Assembly: GCA_035651755.1 (NCBI GenBank)
Contig: DASRFA010000022.1
Span: 6,712-70,711, forward strand
Direction of reading: 5' to 3'
Length of the DNA stretch: 64,000 nucleotides
Source of the DNA: DASRFA01 sp035651755
GTDB lineage: Bacteria > Desulfobacterota > Binatia > UBA12015
Each line of letters starts with the position of its first letter. Within the stretch, counting starts at the first letter, position 1. Shown here one piece after another: positions 61,228 to 64,000 of this stretch. Position numbers and translations under genes: made by a program. Under the pieces are notes generated by a model that ran no database searches, was not told the DNA's origin, and saw only the letters and a list, made by a program, of their open reading frames with translations.

Positions 61228-61398
61228 CGGATCCTCCGGGAGCGGGTCTGCCGTTCGAGCAACCCCAATGCCACGACTGGTGGGAAGGGATGCAAGCGCG
61301 TTCCCGTGATCTCGACGTCGCGCGACGTGCGGAATCCGCAGCCCCGTGCGGTTTCCGCAGGGTGCCGCCCCGCGGACGGCAGCCGGTCCCTCCAACGT

Positions 61399-62229
61399 AT
61401 GGTAGACGCGCACGCTGTGCCGCTCCTCCGCCACCGGGCGGGCTCGGGAGAGCCGCTCGTCCTGATCCACGGCGTCGCGTCCAGCTGGCGCGACTGGAAG
61501 CCCGTCCTGCCCGCGCTGGAGCGCCGGTTCGACGTCGTCGCCCTCGCGCTCCCGGGGCACTACGAGGCGCCCGACTTCGCGCCGCGCGTTCCGGCCACGG
61601 TGGACGGGCTGATCGCGGCGGTCGCGACGGAGCTCGACCGGCTCGCCCTCGCGCGCCCCCACCTCGCCGGCAACTCGCTCGGCGGCTGGATCGCGCTCGA
61701 GCTCGCGGCCCGCGGCCGCGCCGTCACGGTCTCGGCGCTGGCGCCCGCCGGTCTCGCCACCGCGGAAGAGGCGAGGGCCATGGAGCGGGCCGTCCTGCGC
61801 AACCATCGCCTGGCGCGCGTGGTTTCAGCCTTGTCGCCGATCGTCGCGCACAGCCGGCTGGTCGCCCGCATGGTTCTGGCCGGCTCGGTGCGCGACGCGA
61901 GCCGGATCGATCCCCGGGAGACCGCGTACAAGTTGAACGCCTTCGCACGATGCCCGCGCTTCCGCGAGCTCCTCCGCGACCTCTGTGCCCGGCGCGTGGA
62001 GCACCTCGCGGACGTCCGCTGTCCGGCGCTCGTCGTCTGGGGCGACGAGGACCGCCGCCTGCCGGTCGCGCACGCCGAGCGCTTCGCGCGCGCGATCCCG
62101 CACGCGCGCGTCGCGATCCTGCCCGGCGCCGGCCACCTGCCGATGTGGGACGATCCCGCCGCGGTCGCCGAGCTCATCGCGGACTTTGCTCTCCCCGAGC
62201 CGGCGCGGGCGCAGGCGGTGGCGCGATGA
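61399..62229 (+). CDS. Alpha/beta-fold hydrolase
   Basis: A 276-residue hydrolase. LVLIHGVASSWRDWKPVLPA gives the oxyanion-hole His-Gly, PHLAGNSLGGWIALELA the nucleophile Ser, LVVWGDEDRRLPVAHAERFA the acid Asp and LPGAGHLPMWDDP the base His. The specificity is unknown. Its stop overlaps the next start by four bases (ATGA). Confidence 0.88.
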   Translation: MVDAHAVPLLRHRAGSGEPLVLIHGVASSWRDWKPVLPALERRFDVVALALPGHYEAPDFAPRVPATVDGLIAAVATELDRLALARPHLAGNSLGGWIALELAARGRAVTVSALAPAGLATAEEARAMERAVLRNHRLARVVSALSPIVAHSRLVARMVLAGSVRDASRIDPRETAYKLNAFARCPRFRELLRDLCARRVEHLADVRCPALVVWGDEDRRLPVAHAERFARAIPHARVAILPGAGHLPMWDDPAAVAELIADFALPEPARAQAVAR

Positions 62230-64000
62230 CCCCGCCTGCCACCGCCGCCGCAGCGCGCGCCGACGCCGCCCCGCTGCGCGAGGAAACGACCGCCGAGCCG
62301 GCGCCGTCGACGCTCGAGCGCGCGCGCACCGCGGGCAAGTTCTTCTTCGTCGGCGACCGGAAATTCTATCTGAAGGGCGTCTCGTACGGCCCGTTCCGTC
62401 CCGGCGACGACGGCGCGCCGTTCCCCGCCGCCGCGCTCGCCCGCCTCGACTTCCGCCTGATGCGCGAGCTCGGTGCGAACACGCTCCGGACCTTCACGCC
62501 GCCGCCCGATCGCATCCTCGACCTCGCGGCGGAGGAGGGTCTCCGCGTCGTGGTCGGCATCCCGTGGGCGCAGCAGATCTGCTTCCTCGAGGACTCGCGC
62601 ATCGCGCGCGACGCCCGCGCCCGCGTCCGGGCCGCCGCGCGCGACGTCGGCCGCCACCCCGCCGTGCTCGCGCTCTTCGTGGGCAACGAGACGCCGCCCG
62701 ACGTGGTGCGGTGGCAGCGCCCCGAGCGCGTCCAGGACTTCCTGCGAAGCCTCTACCTGGAGGCGAAGGAGCAGGCGCCCGAGACCCTCGTCAGCTACGC
62801 GAACTATCCGCCGACCGAGTACCTCGACCTCGACTTCCTCGATTTCCTCTCCTTCAACGTCTACCTGCACCGCGAGCCGGACTTCCGCCGCTATCTCATG
62901 CGGCTCCAGAACCTCGCCGAGGACAAGCCGCTCGTCCTCTCCGAGTTCGGGATGGATTCGATCCGGGAAGGCGCGGACGCGCAGGCCGCGACGCTCGGCT
63001 GGCAGGTGCGCGCGGCGTTCGAGCTCGGCGCCGCGGGTTCGGTCATCTTCTCGTGGACCGACGACTGGTTCGCGCTCTCGTGGCAGACCGGCGGCGGGTT
63101 CCAGGTCGAGGATTGGGCATTCGGCCTCGTCGACCGCGAGCGGCGGCCGAAGCCCGCCTTCGCTGCGGTGCAGAAGAGCTTCGCCGCGCCGATCCCCGCG
63201 ATCCCGCCCGATCCGCCGATGATCTCGGTCGTCGTGTGCTCGTACAACGCCGAGCGAACCATGGAGGCGTGTCTCGAGTCGCTGAAGGACCTGGCGTACC
63301 CGAACTACGAGGTCATCGTCGTGAACGACGGCTCGACGGACGGCACGCTCGGGATCGCGCGCCGCTACGAGGGCGCTCGCCTCCGCATCATCGATCAGCC
63401 GAACATGGGCCTGTCGGCGGCGCGGAACGTCGGCGCGGAGGCCGCGCGCGGCGAGATCGTCGCGTATACGGACTCCGATTGCGTCGTGGATCCGGACTGG
63501 CTCACGTACCTCGCGTACAAGTTCCAGGCCGGCTTCGTCGCGGTCGGCGGCCCGAACTTCCCGCCGCCCGAGGACGCGCTCGTGCCGTCGGTGGTCGCGG
63601 TGTCGCCGGGCGGCCCGACGCACGTGCTCCTGAACGACGACGTCGCCGAGCACATCCCCGGCTGCAACATGGCGTTCAGACGGGAGGCGCTCGAGGCCGT
63701 CGGCGGCTTCGACCCGCAGTTCCGGAGCGCCGGCGACGACGTCGACATCTGCTGGCGCCTGCAGGCCGCGGGCCAGACGATCGGCTTCTGCCCGGCCGCC
63801 GTGGTCGAGCACCGGCGGCGGCCGTCGATTCGCGCCTACCTGAGACAGCAGCTCGGCTACGGCAGCGCCGAGGGCCTGCTCGAGCGCAAGTGGCCCGAGA
63901 AGTACAACCGCGGCGGCCATCTGGCGTGGGAGGGGAGGATGTACGCGTCACCCCGCCCGCGGCGATCGCGGTCGCGGATCGGGTACGGCACCTGGGGGAG
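62226..64000 (+). CDS. Glycoside hydrolase (GH2/GH5-like) fused to a family 2 glycosyltransferase, partial
   Basis: 591 codons are in the window and the frame is still open at its end. Residues ~35-325 form a TIM-barrel hydrolase of clan A type: FFFVGDRKFYLKGVSYGPFR, then FVGNETPPDVV with acid/base E155, and LVLSEFGMDS with nucleophile E240. Residues ~332 onward are a GT2 fold: ISVVVCSYNAERTMEACLES, IVVNDGSTDGTLG and AYTDSDCVVDPDW with the DxD-type metal site, then CNMAFRREALEAVGGFD and the EHRRRP motif. Such combinations suggest synthesis and trimming of a surface polysaccharide. The ATG overlaps the hydrolase stop. Confidence 0.85.
   Translation, partial: MTPPATAAAARADAAPLREETTAEPAPSTLERARTAGKFFFVGDRKFYLKGVSYGPFRPGDDGAPFPAAALARLDFRLMRELGANTLRTFTPPPDRILDLAAEEGLRVVVGIPWAQQICFLEDSRIARDARARVRAAARDVGRHPAVLALFVGNETPPDVVRWQRPERVQDFLRSLYLEAKEQAPETLVSYANYPPTEYLDLDFLDFLSFNVYLHREPDFRRYLMRLQNLAEDKPLVLSEFGMDSIREGADAQAATLGWQVRAAFELGAAGSVIFSWTDDWFALSWQTGGGFQVEDWAFGLVDRERRPKPAFAAVQKSFAAPIPAIPPDPPMISVVVCSYNAERTMEACLESLKDLAYPNYEVIVVNDGSTDGTLGIARRYEGARLRIIDQPNMGLSAARNVGAEAARGEIVAYTDSDCVVDPDWLTYLAYKFQAGFVAVGGPNFPPPEDALVPSVVAVSPGGPTHVLLNDDVAEHIPGCNMAFRREALEAVGGFDPQFRSAGDDVDICWRLQAAGQTIGFCPAAVVEHRRRPSIRAYLRQQLGYGSAEGLLERKWPEKYNRGGHLAWEGRMYASPRPRRSRSRIGYGTWG

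Overview
The window is about 70% G+C and densely packed, with many 4-base stop/start overlaps (ATGA, GTGA, TTGA) and frequent GTG or TTG starts. The gene content includes a secreted protein with Myxococcus-type (DUF4215-like) cysteine repeats, many CoA-thioester and luciferase-like flavin oxidoreductase genes, a YHYH protein with Pro-Thr linkers and homodimeric AceE. It suggests a Gram-negative, aerobic, lipid- or xenobiotic-degrading bacterium of the former Deltaproteobacteria (Binatota, Desulfobacterota or Myxococcota). That placement is inferred from protein style, not from a marker gene.

Layout. 1-7.4 kb: the tail of an SDR gene, an acyl-CoA dehydrogenase, a convergent intergenic region with three 60-bp hairpin repeats and a 30-bp palindrome, a large secreted Cys-rich protein and a two-domain CaiB/BaiF CoA-transferase. 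7.4-13.9 kb: Hsp20, enolase, two SnoaL-like proteins, a YdeP-like molybdopterin oxidoreductase and a DUF3108-like exported protein. 13.9-19.6 kb: a tightly overlapped minus-strand operon, ALDH - rhodanese - Coq4-like - pxpB - pxpC - pxpA - PPK2. 19.7-35.8 kb: catabolic and accessory metabolism, with two LLM monooxygenases, hydrolases, a hotdog thioesterase, two acyl-CoA synthetases, an acyl-CoA dehydrogenase, SDR, MFS transporter, XRE-cupin regulator and nitroreductase. 35.9-41 kb: EthD protein, AceE and an acetolactate-synthase-type enzyme. 41-44.3 kb: tadA, tRNA-Ser(CGA), tRNA-Ser(GGA), tRNA-Gly(GCC), an RRM/HicB-like fusion, a BRCT/MerR/TPR protein, tRNA-Cys(GCA) and tRNA-Leu(UAA).

44.3-57.9 kb is an accessory region built at the tRNA-Leu gene. 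The 57-bp 3' part of the tRNA recurs at 47462-47518 and 57824-57880. The intact tRNA and the first copy are each followed by a decayed C-terminal remnant of a tyrosine integrase. This is the signature of two elements inserted one after the other in the same tRNA site. The first carries an orphan PAS/GAF sensor histidine kinase. The second carries a tandem universal stress protein and a 2,851-residue cyclic beta-1,2-glucan synthase-like (NdvB) protein, together about 9.6 kb. Their shared theme looks like envelope and stress adaptation.

57.9-64 kb returns to chromosomal context: a three-gene run (YHYH protein, lipoprotein, cytochrome c fused to a dimeric barrel), then an alpha/beta hydrolase overlapping a glycoside hydrolase-glycosyltransferase fusion that runs off the window end.
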